Assembly: GCF_016801865.2 (NCBI RefSeq)
Contig: NC_068937.1
Span: forward strand, 28,359,241 to 28,423,240
Length of the DNA: 64,000 nt
Source of the DNA: Culex pipiens pallens
Lineage: Eukaryota; Arthropoda; Insecta; Diptera; Culicidae
Reading direction: 5' to 3'
Shown here: positions 46,289 to 57,284 of the stretch, piece by piece
Position numbering within the stretch: the first letter of the stretch is position 1
Layout of the letters: each line of letters begins with the position of its first letter
Position numbers and translations under genes: made by a program
Notes under the pieces: generated by a model
Database searches by the model: none
Told to the model about the DNA's origin: nothing
Seen by the model: the letters and a program-made list of their open reading frames with translations, nothing else

Positions 46289-46876
46289 TACAGCTAAAAT
46301 CTGACCCTTAGCTCGATTAATATTTGCATGTAAATGTGATTTTATGTAGTTAATTGTTGTGTAAAAGTTACGACTCGTTCTGAAAAATCGTCATTTTACA
46401 ACTTGTTGAACAGTCTACTAACGGAAATATACTCTTTCTAATCAAACACCTATCTTCGTCATATGAAGAGTTTGATGCTCGATTAAAGCTCCAAAAATAC
46501 TATTTAGGCTATGAACTTACCAGCAACCGCATCGCCTCGAGTAACACGCAAATGTATGCTACATACTGACCAAAAAGATCAAATTTAATGCACTTTTGAT
46601 CATAATTTCTTTTTTGCGAGACCATTTCTCATCATTTTAGTGACACACACTCCCACACGCAAGAAGAGAGTTTAACTGCTTAACGAAAGTCGCCATCAAT
46701 ATCTTTTCACTTGCGCTAACGATTTCAAAGCGCTTAAGATATAAAATTGCTTCCAACTATCGGCAACATGTTCTTTTGAACATTAGTTAGTCACTCACTT
46801 GAAAAATAATCCCGAAACATGTAACTAATTAGCAAGCGCCATCAAAAAAACAAACGCGCTAAGTCACTTGACGTTT

Positions 46877-47570
46877 ATACCAGCCTGATGGCAAGATTGT
46901 CAAATTGTATGTATGGGCCGCGATACTCACATTGGTTGGACCGTGGACCCCGCTATTTGGTCGCTTTACCCCTCTGACGCTAAATATAGGGTAAAAGAGC
47001 CAGCAAATGTGCAATTGAAAAAAAGTTTTTTTTTGTGAAAAAATATTTCAAATTGTGTTTTTGATGAATAATTTTGAATATGTTTTGTCGAAAAATAAAT
47101 AACTATAAAAAAATAAAATATTATCCAGCCTTTTGAGGACGAAATCAATCGTTCACATTTTTTAATGTTAACTTTATTAACATATTTTAGTGTTAAATGA
47201 GGTTAAATGTCAATATTCCAAGAAGATAATGTACAGCTTGTGACGATAAACTACCTTTCCTTTACTTAGAAATCGTATCCAGAAGGAAAACGATCACCAG
47301 CTATGTTGGTCCGCACCGGGTTCTGAACTCCCATTTGCGAGGCGGAAGCCTTACCGCATGACTCAGTCTTAACAAAAAAATTAACTAGACAATAAATAAC
47401 AATTTCAAATTACAAACCTAAATATTAAATAAACTTATTTTCAAATTTACTTATAAATGGCCTGTATACCCTATTTTGTGCAACCAGTTTATGGAGCATT
47501 CACCCTATATGGACTGTCAAAAGTGAGGTTCACTTTTTGACAAGCTTGCCACCAGTCTATACCTATTAGG
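46877..47570. mobile_element. Insert inside copy B
   Basis: The left side has GATGGCAAGATTGTCAA and the right side TTGACAAGCTTGCCACC, an imperfect inverted pair near both ends, suggesting a DNA element of about 0.7 kb. It contains the tRNA-like segment at 47283-47375. Confidence 0.4.
47283..47375 (-). other. tRNA-like segment, possible SINE head or pseudo-tRNA
   Basis: On the minus strand GAGTCATGCGGTAAGGC could be a D-arm/A-box region and GGGAGTTCAGAACCC a T-arm/B-box region about 30 bp later. The anticodon arm and acceptor stem are not convincing. Most likely a SINE-derived or pseudo-tRNA segment. Confidence 0.35.
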
Positions 47571-47574
47571 TTTT

Positions 47575-47700
47575 ACAGCGTGACGTCATGAGCGCACACG
47601 CACACACATTTTTACTTAGACACACGTGCAAAAAATGTAAACAGTGCAGCCGAACTGTCAAATTTCTAACCTAAAAATCGAGTCGGCGTAAAACCTAATT
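47575..47700. mobile_element. Small MITE, AGGTTTTACAGCG ends
   Basis: AGGTTTTACAGCG on the left is inverse to CGGCGTAAAACCT on the right, bracketing about 120 bp. ATT on each side may be a 3-bp target duplication. It lies between the larger insert and the resumed copy B sequence. Confidence 0.5.
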
Positions 47701-48169
47701 CAAATCGAAAGCTGAAGAAACCCGAGCGAAAAGCGAAGGCAAATAAAGAACAAAGGGTGGCCACCAACACCACCAGCAGCGCCTGTTGGCGAGAGCCAGT
47801 GATGCCAGGAAATTTTCTCTATAAATGCTACTTTTCGTGAGTGTTCGCTTTAAATTTCATCAGTTTTGGCAGCACTAAGCAGACCCAAAAGAGCGCTGGA
47901 AGCAAAAAAGAACTAAGCACTGAAAATAGGAAAATGGGCGTGGCCCAATGCACTCGACTGATTAGAATGCACTTGGATTTTTTTTAAAATGCTTATAAAA
48001 GGAATTGCATAACTTTTAATAAAAGTGAAAATAAACAGAAATGTTCACAAAAAATTGCTCTACTCGTTGGTGTACTTGGTTTTATGAAATTTCAAGGAAC
48101 ACTTCAATTATTCAGCATCATTCAAACACGACCGCTTATTAGGCTTAAAATGAGTATATTTCCCCTATT

Positions 48170-49365
48170 TCGAGATCAAAAATATACTTCCCCTGGAATT
48201 TTCACAATAGGCTTTAGTCGTCACTCAACCTATAATTCATGTGTGAAACAATCCCTTAACGTAAATACTTTTCAAGCTACAAATATCTCATTCTCATTTT
48301 CCTCGAGCGTTGATGGATAACTACTTCAAGTGCACCTGCCAGTAGCAATTATCATGAAACCGTAACGACTTCATTTTGGGCACAGGATCTCAGGTGCACT
48401 TATTTCAGGGTCAGCTGGGGTACAAAATATTAAATACTTTTTTTACGGTCTTAACCACAATCCAAACAGTCATTTAAAATCTCGATTTTAAGCATATTTC
48501 AAGAATTTAAGCATTAAAATTTTGAGACACCCCAAATTGCCACATTAGACGAAATGCACTCCTTTGAAACTCTGTTCACTTTGAAAGCTTCTGCAATAAA
48601 TTGTTTATTGTACACATCATTCACAAAGAAGGGCAAACTGGTTCAAATGGACAACTTGATTTAATTTATATATAAATTACTGTAAATTTTCAAATAAGTT
48701 CTCCATCAAAAGCATCTTAAATTTTTAAATTTTGTAACTCAAAACTCAACATCGATAGTTCGGCTCACCCAAAAAAAAAAACTCCAGACTTTCCCTCAAC
48801 ACGAATAAATCGTAAAAGTTCCTCCCATTCATTTTGTGTGTTGTGTTTCAAAGCAATACACTTGTGCTAGAGAAGAAAAAGCATATGTGCAGCGCCACCT
48901 CCCTTCTAAAAGGGGGGCAGGGTGGCACGAAACAAAAACTTTTCACCAAATTACCAACGCTTTCCAGGCCAAAACACATTTATGCTGTGCTGCTGATGGG
49001 AGAAGTTCAACCGAGAACTTAATTTTCCCTGTCCAGGAGGAAGCGGGAACACTTACTACGTCATGTGTTACAACGGGATAGAGGGGGTAGTAACAAAACA
49101 GAAAGCTTTTGAAAGCCCCATTCATTTGCCAAACCCAACATTTGTTTCGCAAGTGATGGTTTGTGGGCGAGACCAAAAGTAGCAGCTCATTTGTTTGAAA
49201 GTGAGGTATTTTCAGGGGTTTTGGGTGCTAGCACTATAGAATTCGAATTAGACGATAGTTTGTTGTGGATAAAATTTCGAAAGTTGGAACCAGCTTGGTT
49301 TGTGTCATAGCATCTGCTAAATAGCTCAAACAGACCATTGCGCCTAGTGAGTATGCAAAACACTC
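48170..49365. other. Low-copy region, no gene recognised
   Basis: Mostly AT-rich with a GC-richer patch at 48830-49180, where overlapping frames on both strands (62-81 codons) lack domains. Confidence 0.35.
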
Positions 49366-49367
49366 TA

Positions 49368-49527
49368 CTCTACAGAGCAATTCTCTACGATATCGGTCTT
49401 TTTTTTTAAATTTTAAATTTTGTATTTTTTAATCTGGCTGAAACTTTTTTCAGCCAGATTAAAAAATACAAAAATTAAAATTAAAAAAAAAAAAGACCGA
49501 TATCGTAGAGAATTGCTCTGTAGAGTA
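49368..49527. mobile_element. Near-perfect 160-bp palindrome (foldback-family tips)
   Basis: ACACTCTACTCTACAGAGCA on the left pairs with its exact complement on the right, and pairing continues through ATTCTCTACGATATCGGTCT and TCTGGCTGAAA to a tiny loop. GAGCAATTCTCTAC is the tip of the 10107-12042 element, so this looks like an internally deleted derivative. Non-coding. Confidence 0.75.
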
Positions 49528-49528
49528 G

Positions 49529-49800
49529 AGTGTTTTTTTTTTTTTTTTGCAGGCCAAGGATTGATACCTAAGAGCATGCAATGGCATTGACCTTGTTGCG
49601 TGCTCTTCGGTTGACGTCCACGTAAGGAACATCCTGGAAGGAGCGTAACTAACTACATCCGTAGTTCTGTTAGATCATCCGAATTATCTTGATCAGAACA
49701 GTATAGCTCTGGTTCCTTGCGAGTGTCCTATTTTCTTACCTCCACGTTGGCTTGGTTTTCATGATGACCTAGCTGGTGGCCTGTGGAAACGGATCGTAAA
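49529..49800 (-). mobile_element. Possible poly(A)-tailed retrotransposed sequence
   Basis: A run of 17 T residues directly precedes GCAGGCC. On the minus strand this would be a poly(A) tail at a 3' end. The following 250 bp is of balanced composition and unlike the AT-rich neighbours. No frame or family is recognised; a SINE, LINE 3' end or processed transcript are all possible. Confidence 0.35.
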
Positions 49801-50264
49801 CCTTTGACCACCGCGGGTCAGAGTCGAGACGGCTAAAAGAAAGGGGCGCGACAATGTGGGAAAGAGAAGTAATTTGTGATTGTAGACGGTATTGTTTTGA
49901 TTCGCAGTATGTTGAGTCAACTGCTGTGGATGTACCTGAAACATCGCACAATGGGGTTTCTCTTCTCTTCATTCTCACACGGAAAGGAGTTCCATCTTAA
50001 ATTTAACAAATCAAATTAGCTGGCTTCAAATTGGTGGAACAGTGATTTTTTTGGTTAAATTAGCTAAAATTACAGGTAAATTTACCAACTTGGGATTGGT
50101 GAAACAGCTAACCCTGATTGCTGATTTGCTATCCAAAACTGACAGCCCAAATCAAAATGACAGGAGAGATTTCTCCAAAAATAATGGTGTTTCAGCACAA
50201 TTTTGCCTACTTTTTACCGAAAAACTAGCTGGAACCGGCAGCATGGATTTTTTGACAGATCATC

Positions 50265-50452
50265 AGTTCGAGACCGAAACAAAGCATCGTCTTGTATCGT
50301 GTTCGATCCTGTTTGAGCCGCAAGTTCGCGAAGTTTTTTGATGGTTATGTGTGCTGTTTGAGTGCAAGTGCAAGTGCAAAAGGTGATAGAATGTGTTGTG
50401 TGAGTGAATAAATCAAAAGCCTGGAAGGTTTTCTGCGGATCGACATCTGAAG
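50265..50452 (+). promoter_or_regulatory. Candidate transcription start and non-coding first exon
   Basis: ATCAGTTCG at 50262 matches the arthropod initiator (TCAGT), with A at 50265 as +1. About 190 bp of low-repeat DNA follow and end in CTGAAG with a strong splice donor GTAAGT at 50453. No matching acceptor or coding exon was found in the window, and the sequence downstream becomes decamer arrays. If real, this is a 5'-UTR exon of a host gene with a repeat-rich intron. This rests on motif matching alone. Confidence 0.3.
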
Positions 50453-50689
50453 GTAAGTTTCAGTAGATAAGGTGAGAAGTTTTTTGTGTTGAGGGAAAGT
50501 GGTTAGAAGTTGAGCCTCTCGTTATTGTTTGGATGATGCGTAGGTAAAAACATGTACTTAACATAAAGTGGGAGCATCCCTAAACCACGTTAACACTTTG
50601 GCAGGGGAAAGGGGAGGCTGGCGATTGTCCACAGTATACTTTTTTGTATGGACATCTGTCCACCTGGAGGGGCGGCGGGTACAGAATGT

Positions 50690-51930
50690 CTAGTTAAATT
50701 AAGTGAAATTAAGTGAAATTAAGTTTAATCAATTTAAGTTCAGTTAAATTAAGTTACATTTGGTAAAATTTAAATAAAAATGTAGAATTCAGTTAAAATC
50801 AGTTAAATTGATAAAATTTAGTTAAAATTAGTTAAATTTAGTTGAAATTAGTAAAATTTCGTTAAAATTGATTAAATTTAGTTTAAATTAGTAAAACAAA
50901 GTAAAATTTAGATAAGTTTAAATAAATTTTGTTGAATTAAGATGAATTTAAAAAAATAGTTAAATTAAGCAAAATTTAGTTAAATTCAGATACATTCAGT
51001 TGAAATTAGTTATTTTTTGTGTGATTTAGTTGAATTTGCCCAAATTTGGTTAAATTAAGTTGTGTTAAGTTAAATTTAGTAAAATTAAAAAAAATAAGCA
51101 AAATTAAGTAAAATTAAGCAAATTTCAGTAAAATTAAGCAAAACTAAGTAAAATTAAGCAAAATTAAATAAAATTAAGCATAATTAAGTAAAATTATGTA
51201 AAATTAAGTAAATTAAGTAAAATAAAGTAAATTTATGTAAAATTAAGTAAAATAAAGTTAAATTAAGTAAAATTGAGTTGAAATTATGTTAAATTCAGTT
51301 AACATATGTCAAATTAATTTCAATCAAGTTTAATTAAGTAAAATTAAATTAAATCAGTTAAATTGAGCTTAATTTAGTTGAAAATGGTTATATTTAGAAA
51401 AATGTAGTTGAATTTAGGTAAATGTAGTAGAATATAGGTAAATCTAAGTACATTTATTCAAATGTTATTACATTTGGTAGAATTCAGTTAAATTGGGTTA
51501 AATTAAGTTAAATTTAGTAAAATTGAGTTAAATTGAGTTAAATTATGTTGAATTAAGTTAAATTTAGTTAAATTAAGCTAAATTAAGTTAAATTAAGTTA
51601 AATTAAGTTAAATTAAGTTAAATTAAGTTAAATTAAGTTAAATAAAGTTAAATAAAGTTAAATAAAGTTAAATAAAGTTAAATAAAGCCAAATAAAGTTA
51701 AATAAAGTTAAATTAAGTCAAATAAAGTTGAATCAAGTTAAATTAAGTTAAGTTAAGTTTAATTAAGTTAAATTAAGTTAAATTAAGTTAAATTGAGTTA
51801 AATTAAGTTAAATTAAGTTAAATTAAGTTAAATTAAGTTAAATTAAGTTAAATTAAGTTAAATTAAGTTAAATTAAGTTAAATTAAGTTAAATTAAGTTA
51901 AATTAAGTTAAATTCAGTTAAATTCAGTTA
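50690..51930. repeat. Degenerate to perfect decamer array (AATTAAGTTA)n
   Basis: The left kilobase is strongly diverged; units become nearly perfect from about 51560 to 51930. A TAAAG variant occupies 51640-51720. The array continues after the MITE, at 53236. Confidence 0.9.
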
Positions 51931-53232
51931 AGGCCGATGCAAATATTTTTCAAAGTTTTTGTCCCTCGGCTCGGGCCGGGTTCGAGGGGGGGCAAAAAAA
52001 TAAAAAAATAAAAATATTGAAATAACAAGCCATAGTTCAACATTTGCACGGAAAAGTTGTTTTAAAATGCATTTTACACTAGTTCAGTTGTTTTGCAATC
52101 ATTAGCATTAGCATTAGCATTAGCATTTGGAGGACGCCCCACCACCGGAAGGCTCCACAACGCTTATCCCACTGTTTGGTCTGGTTGTGTTAGACCCTCA
52201 TCCGGAACAATAATCCAACACGGGAGATACCATGTTTTCATCTTTTGATGAGTGTGTAATACAGCCCAGGGCATAAGGGGGTCCACGCCGGGTCCAAGCT
52301 ATCCTCGGGGAAATGAAGGAATGTTAGTAAACACCTATCTAAAGTGCGCAGGGACCCCTACGTCACCTTAGTGGTATAGATGTTTGTAGGGTGGTTTTGG
52401 ACTCAATGTTAGTAGGAGAGGTAGAACCCTAGGATATACCCCGAAAGGTATTGCGGGCGAATCAAGTAGAGTTAGTTTTTTAATTATTAAACTTATACCA
52501 TCAGTATAGTGTACAAGATGCATGATTTATAAATATTTTGTTTAAAGCCACGGCAGACACAACGCGACGAAGCCGTGCATGATAAATCTGTGATAAAAAT
52601 TTACTGAGGTAAATCAATCATTTTCTCAGGTAAGATCAATGCTGATTAAACACAGTTTTAACAAGTCAGTTATTAAACTCATGCTACCGACTGTAAGAGT
52701 ACAAAAAAAATTATATTTTCCTTTAAATGATTATGTGTTTTAGCGAAATTCGAGGTTATGAATTATTTAACGCATAGTTGAACTTGTGATTTTAAACTCT
52801 TACAACGATGCGGAGTGAACATTAATTATTTATATATTTGTTTTATTGGAATGTAAGAGTTAGAAGTTGAATTAAAACGACCGATTGAAAAAACATACTT
52901 AGTTAATATTAAATCTTTTGTTTTGCAATCATTAGTTTTCAAAAAAAAATGTAAAATTTGACGAAAACCAAAATTTTCGCGAAAAAAAACTTTTTGCGAT
53001 AATAAACATCGAAAATTTTCAAAAATTCAAATGATTTTTAAATCAACCGAAACATGCTGAAAATGATTCTAAGCGCAGGGGAATGCATTCAAAATTAATT
53101 TCAACTGATTGCACTTAAATTTAAAATTGAAATATTAGAGTTTTTTAAAAAAATATTTTTTTTGCCCCCTGATTTTTTGAGCCAACTTTGAAGGGGGGGG
53201 GACAAAAACTTAAAATAAAATTTGTACCAGCC
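51931..53232 (+). mobile_element. MITE, AGGCCGATGCAAAT family, inside the decamer array
   Basis: It starts AGGCCGATGCAAATATTTTT and ends TTTGTACCAGCCTAA. The first 175 bp and last 300 bp match 16455-16910 closely. An 812-bp retroelement (52106-52917) interrupts it. The same decamer array flanks it on both sides. Confidence 0.65.
52106..52917 (-). mobile_element. 5'-truncated non-LTR element, 18-bp target duplication
   Basis: TTGTTTTGCAATCATTAG is repeated exactly at 52088-52105 and 52918-52935. On the minus strand the insert ends in GGGGCGTCCTCCAAATGC followed by TAATGC repeats, a simple-repeat 3' tail. The long duplication, tail and missing 5' part are hallmarks of target-primed reverse transcription. 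No reverse transcriptase remains. The empty site survives at 16603-16620. Confidence 0.7.
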
Positions 53233-53235
53233 TAA

Positions 53236-53470
53236 ATTGAGTTAAATTAAGTTAAATTAAGTTAAATTAAGTTAAATTAAGTTAAATTAAGTTAAATTAA
53301 GTTAAATTAAGTTAAATTAAGTTAAATTAAGTTAAATTAAGTTGAATTAAGTTAAATTAAGTTAAATTAAGTTAAATTAAGTTAAGTTAAGTTAAATCAA
53401 GTTAAGTTAAATTAAGTTAAATTATGTTAAAGTATGTTAAATTAAGTTAAATTTAGTTAAATTAAGTTGG
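53236..53470. repeat. Decamer array (GTTAAATTAA)n, right part
   Basis: Twenty or so 10-bp units identical to those left of the MITE, decaying to the right. Confidence 0.92.
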
Positions 53471-53603
53471 ATAAAGTAAAGTTATTTTGTTTAAGTGAAA
53501 GTAATTTGATGTTATATTTAAACTTTGTTAAATGCAAAACATAGTTTAAATTTAACATGAATTTACTATAATTTAACCAAAATAACTTTTTGTAAGTTTT
53601 TTT

Positions 53604-54668
53604 TTGTATTTTTGTATTTTTGTATTTTTGTATTTTTGTATTTTTGTATTTTTGTATTTTTGTATTTTTGTATTTTTGTATTTTTGTATTTTTGTATTTT
53701 TGTATTTTTGTATTTTTGTATTTTTGTATTTTTGTATTTTTGTATTTTTGTATTTTTGTTTTTTTGTATTTTTGTATTTTTGTATTTTTGTATTTTTGTA
53801 TTTTTGTATTTTTGTATTTTTGTATTTTTGTATTTTTGTATTTTTGTATTTTTGTATTTTTGTATTTTTGTATTTTTGTATTTTTGTATTTTTGTATTTT
53901 TGTATTTTTGTATTTTTGTATTTTTGTATTTTTGTATTTTTGTATTTTTGTATTTTTGTATTTTTGTATTTTTGTATTTTTGTATTTTTGTATTTTTGTA
54001 TTTTTGTATTTTTGTATTTTTGTATTTTTGTATTTTTGTATTTTTGTATTTTTGTATTTTTGTATTTTTGTATTTTTGTATTTTTGTATTTTTGTATTTT
54101 TGTATTTTTGTATTTTTGTATTTTTGTATTTTTGTATTTTTGTATTTTTGTATTTTTGTATTTTTGTATTTTTGTATTTTTGTATTTTTGTATTTTTGTA
54201 TTTTTGTATTTTTGTATTTTTGTATTTTTGTATTTTTGTATTTTTGTATTTTTGTTTTTTTGTATTTTTGTATTTTTGTATTTTTGTATTTTTGTATTTT
54301 TGTATTTTTGTATTTTTGTATTTTTGTATTTTTGTATTTTTGTATTTTTGTATTTTTGTATTTTTGTATTTTTGTATTTTTGTATTTTTGTATTTTTGTA
54401 TTTTTGTATTTTTGTATTTTTGTATTTTTGTATTTTTGTATTTTTGTATTTTTGTATTTTTGTATTTTTGTATTTTTGTATTTTTGTATTTTTGTATTTT
54501 TGTATTTTTGTATTTTTGTATTTTTGGATTTTTGTATTTTTGTATTTTTGTATTTTTGTATTTTTGTATTTTTGTATTTTTGTATTTTTGTATTTTTGTA
54601 TTTTTGTATTTTTGTATTTTTGTATTTTTGTATTTTTGTATTTTTGTATTTTTGTATTTTTGTATTAC
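53604..54668. repeat. Octamer array (TATTTTTG)n
   Basis: About 133 copies of an 8-bp unit with only a handful of substitutions. All three plus-strand frames stay open for 365-377 codons, and one minus-strand frame for 370, because the unit has no stop in those frames. Their translations have an 8-residue period, so these are not genes. Collapse or expansion during assembly is possible. Confidence 0.95.
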
Positions 54669-54679
54669 TGTATTTCATT

Positions 54680-55646
54680 TTTTTTTTTTATTTGTCAATA
54701 GAATATCGCAACAAAGCCGTACAATTAGGATGATCAACTATAACATAGTTTAAAAGCCTGGAAACTATTGAAACATCCAAAAAACTTGCTGGACTACCAA
54801 AAAACGTACCAAGAATAGCGGAAAATCATGCTACACCAGCAAAAGTCTTTTTGAAAATAAAAAACAACTTTACAGGCAGCAAGGGATTTTTAAAAATGAT
54901 TTCGAAATTACCAGTTAAAACAGTCGAAAAATTAGCTGGACTTACCGAAAAACGAAGCAAGAACAAAAAAGAAACGAGCTAAATCAGCCAAAAGGCTGGG
55001 TGAATAATGCGTGCTTTGCAGGCAGCAACGCACTATGGGCCATCTCCATACAAACTGGCGGCCAAATTATTTTTTTGCTTTTTAAATGTTTTTTCATACA
55101 AATTTGGGTAATTGTATGGTATTGAAATGATATACGTCCATTTTTATGACTTTTCATGTTTTTCAATAGTTGATTGTTTATTTTTAATAGTCTTTTCATA
55201 CATTTGCAAGTGCAACAGAATTGCGTATATATTGTATTGCAAGTTTATATTATTAAATTATGGATAAGCTAATACATCCCCACTTTAAGGACACAACCCC
55301 TCCCTCCTCTTTCTTTCACCCCCCCCCCCCTCCCCTCCTCCCTTCCAACAAAATTTTGTTAGGCGTAATAAATTAATTTTTAGTCAAATATTTAATATTT
55401 ACTGCTGTGCGTTTCTTTTTGTGAGTCCATGCCATATAACTTGAGACCTTTTAGGTACTTTTTATGATGTTTTGTACTAACCAACATAGAACTTAAATGT
55501 GGATCAGTTTCATGGATTGATCGCAGAAATTCATCATGCTAAGTCAATATTTTGCTGAATACTATTTTCGGTATCAAACTGAGATTCTCCAGTTTCGCTT
55601 GAGAAACTTCGGTACGAATACCTTATTTTGACTAAGGTACTCAATT
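54680..55646. other. AT-rich flank of the piggyBac element
   Basis: No gene recognised. A pyrimidine-only run (C12 with flanking C/T) lies at about 55311-55350. The sequence ends in TTTTAA, giving the TTAA insertion site. Confidence 0.45.
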
Positions 55647-55650
55647 TTAA
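55647..55650. repeat. TTAA target-site duplication, left
   Basis: TTAA directly precedes CCCTTACAGTCC. It is matched by TTAA at 61664-61667. piggyBac elements insert at, and duplicate, TTAA. Confidence 0.92.
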
Positions 55651-56050
55651 CCCTTACAGTCCGAACGTCTGATGCGAGATACCGAAAAAACCTTTAAAAT
55701 GCTGTATCTTTGGCCTGTTTTGACCAAATAATCCCGTTTACCCCTCAAAAGAACCGGACAAATCTCTATTTTCAGAATCTATAAAGACATCCGGAATTGG
55801 TCACTTGGCCACGGAGATATTCCGGAACCTACTGGGGTAGGTTTTTGTCTGGGTATTCAACCCAATCTACAAGTGATGGTTATAATCATACATTCTTTAT
55901 AAAAACAATCCAAATTTGCTCCAAGACCTATTCGGGACATATTTCGCATATTCCTTTGGTCCCGGACCACTGGATTTGAATTGGCCACCCTTCCGGAACC
56001 GACCACAGAGGAACTGATGGCGAACTCTAAATCAAGTCGAATACGGCTAC
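55651..56050 (+). repeat. Left outer inverted repeat (400 bp)
   Basis: Matches the reverse complement of 61264-61663 over its full length with no difference seen by eye. Contains CCGGAACC-type words also present in the array unit and in the satellite at 62281. Confidence 0.9.
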
Positions 56051-56924
56051 CGACATGTCAAACAACACTGATTTTGACTCAGCAGTTCAGAATTGACATC
56101 CAAAGTATGATTTGGGTCCATTTGGCCATTTTGGAATCGACCGGGAACATCCGTAACATGGTTCCGGTGGACCGTTTTTGGAAACATCCCAAGTATGCCT
56201 TCCGACATGTCAAACAACACTGATTTTGACTCAGCAGTTCAGAATTGACATCCAAAGTATGATTTGAGTCCATTTGGCCATTTTGGAATCGACCGGGAAC
56301 ATCCGTAACATGGTTCCGGTGGACCGTTTTTGGAAACATCCCAAGTATGCCTTCCGACATGTCAAACAACACTGATTTTGACTCAGCAGTTCAGAATTGA
56401 CATCCAAAGTATGATTTGGGTCCATTTGGCCATTTTGGAATCGACCGGGAACATCCGTAACATGGTTCCGGTGGACCGTTTTTGGAAACATCTCAAGTAT
56501 GCCTTTCGACATGTCAAACAACACTGATTTTGACTCAGCAAATCAGAATTGACATCCAAAGTATGATTTGGGTCCATTTGGCCATTTTGGAATCGACCGG
56601 GAACATCCGTAACATGGTTCCGGTGGACCGTTTTTGGAAACATCCCAAGTATGCCTTCCGACATGTCAAACAACACTGATTTTGACTCAGCAGTTCAGAA
56701 TTGACATCCAAAGTATGATTTGGGTCCATTTGGCCATTTTGGAATCGACCGGGAACATCCGTAACATGGTTCCGGTGGACCGTTTTTGGAAACATCTCAA
56801 GTATGCCTTTCGACATGTCAAACAACACTGATTTTGACTCAGCAGTTCAGAATTGACATCCAAAGTATGATTTGGGTCCATTTGGCCATTTTTGAATCGA
56901 CCGGGAACATCCGTAACATGGTTC
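56051..56924 (+). repeat. Left array of 152-bp units (about 5.75 copies)
   Basis: Unit starts recur at 56051, 56203, 56355, 56507, 56659 and 56811. Units differ mainly at two linked sites: CATCCCAAG with CCTTCCGAC, or CATCTCAAG with CCTTTCGAC, so two unit types alternate. The 65- and 97-codon frames on both strands are repeat translation and are not called. Confidence 0.92.
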
Positions 56925-57284
56925 ATTTCTGAAAGAAACGGAATCAACTGGGGTACATGTAACGTCTGATTTCTTTGAAAAAGTGTCAGCACGAACAAAA
57001 ACTGCGAATAAGAAAAAAAAGAGCACAGTTTTTCCTCTATGAATGGTATCAAAAGAATATGTACGAATCATCCCACCGAATTTATTGTTTGGCGCATTCG
57101 TAAAACTTTCATTGAAAACTTGCTCAGAGTGTATTGAACATGTAGTTGTAAAACCGTAGTCAATAGTTCAACCGTGTTTACGTGTATTAGTGTAATTCAA
57201 ACCAATGCTTGGTTTTTAGCGCCAAAATGAGAAGTGTCAATCTGAATTTAGAGTTTCATTGAACGCGACATCCGGCTAGTGGAT
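56925..57284 (+). promoter_or_regulatory. Transposase leader/promoter region with a short uORF
   Basis: The unique 360 bp between the left array and the transposase start must hold the promoter and 5' UTR if transcription begins inside the element. No clear TATA box is seen. An upstream ATG at 57227 opens an 11-codon frame that ends with TGA at 57262, before the main start. It could lower transposase translation (inference). Confidence 0.4.

Larger units (their letters stand above)
46421..48165. mobile_element. GGGGAAATA-end TA element, long copy B, with insert
   Basis: Reverse-oriented partner of 42086-43017: for example AGCGCTGCTGGTGGTGTTGG there corresponds to CCACCAACACCACCAGCAGC here. 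An insertion at about 46877-47700 interrupts it between blocks that adjoin in copy A. Its left tip is degraded. Non-coding. Confidence 0.55.

Noticed and set aside
47283..47375. Functional tRNA gene
   Set aside because: A- and B-box-like words exist, but a cloverleaf with a closed acceptor stem and anticodon arm could not be drawn.
53566..54753. Four open frames of 365-377 codons
   Set aside because: All are translations of the (TATTTTTG)n octamer array; the residue period equals the unit length and several frames are open together.
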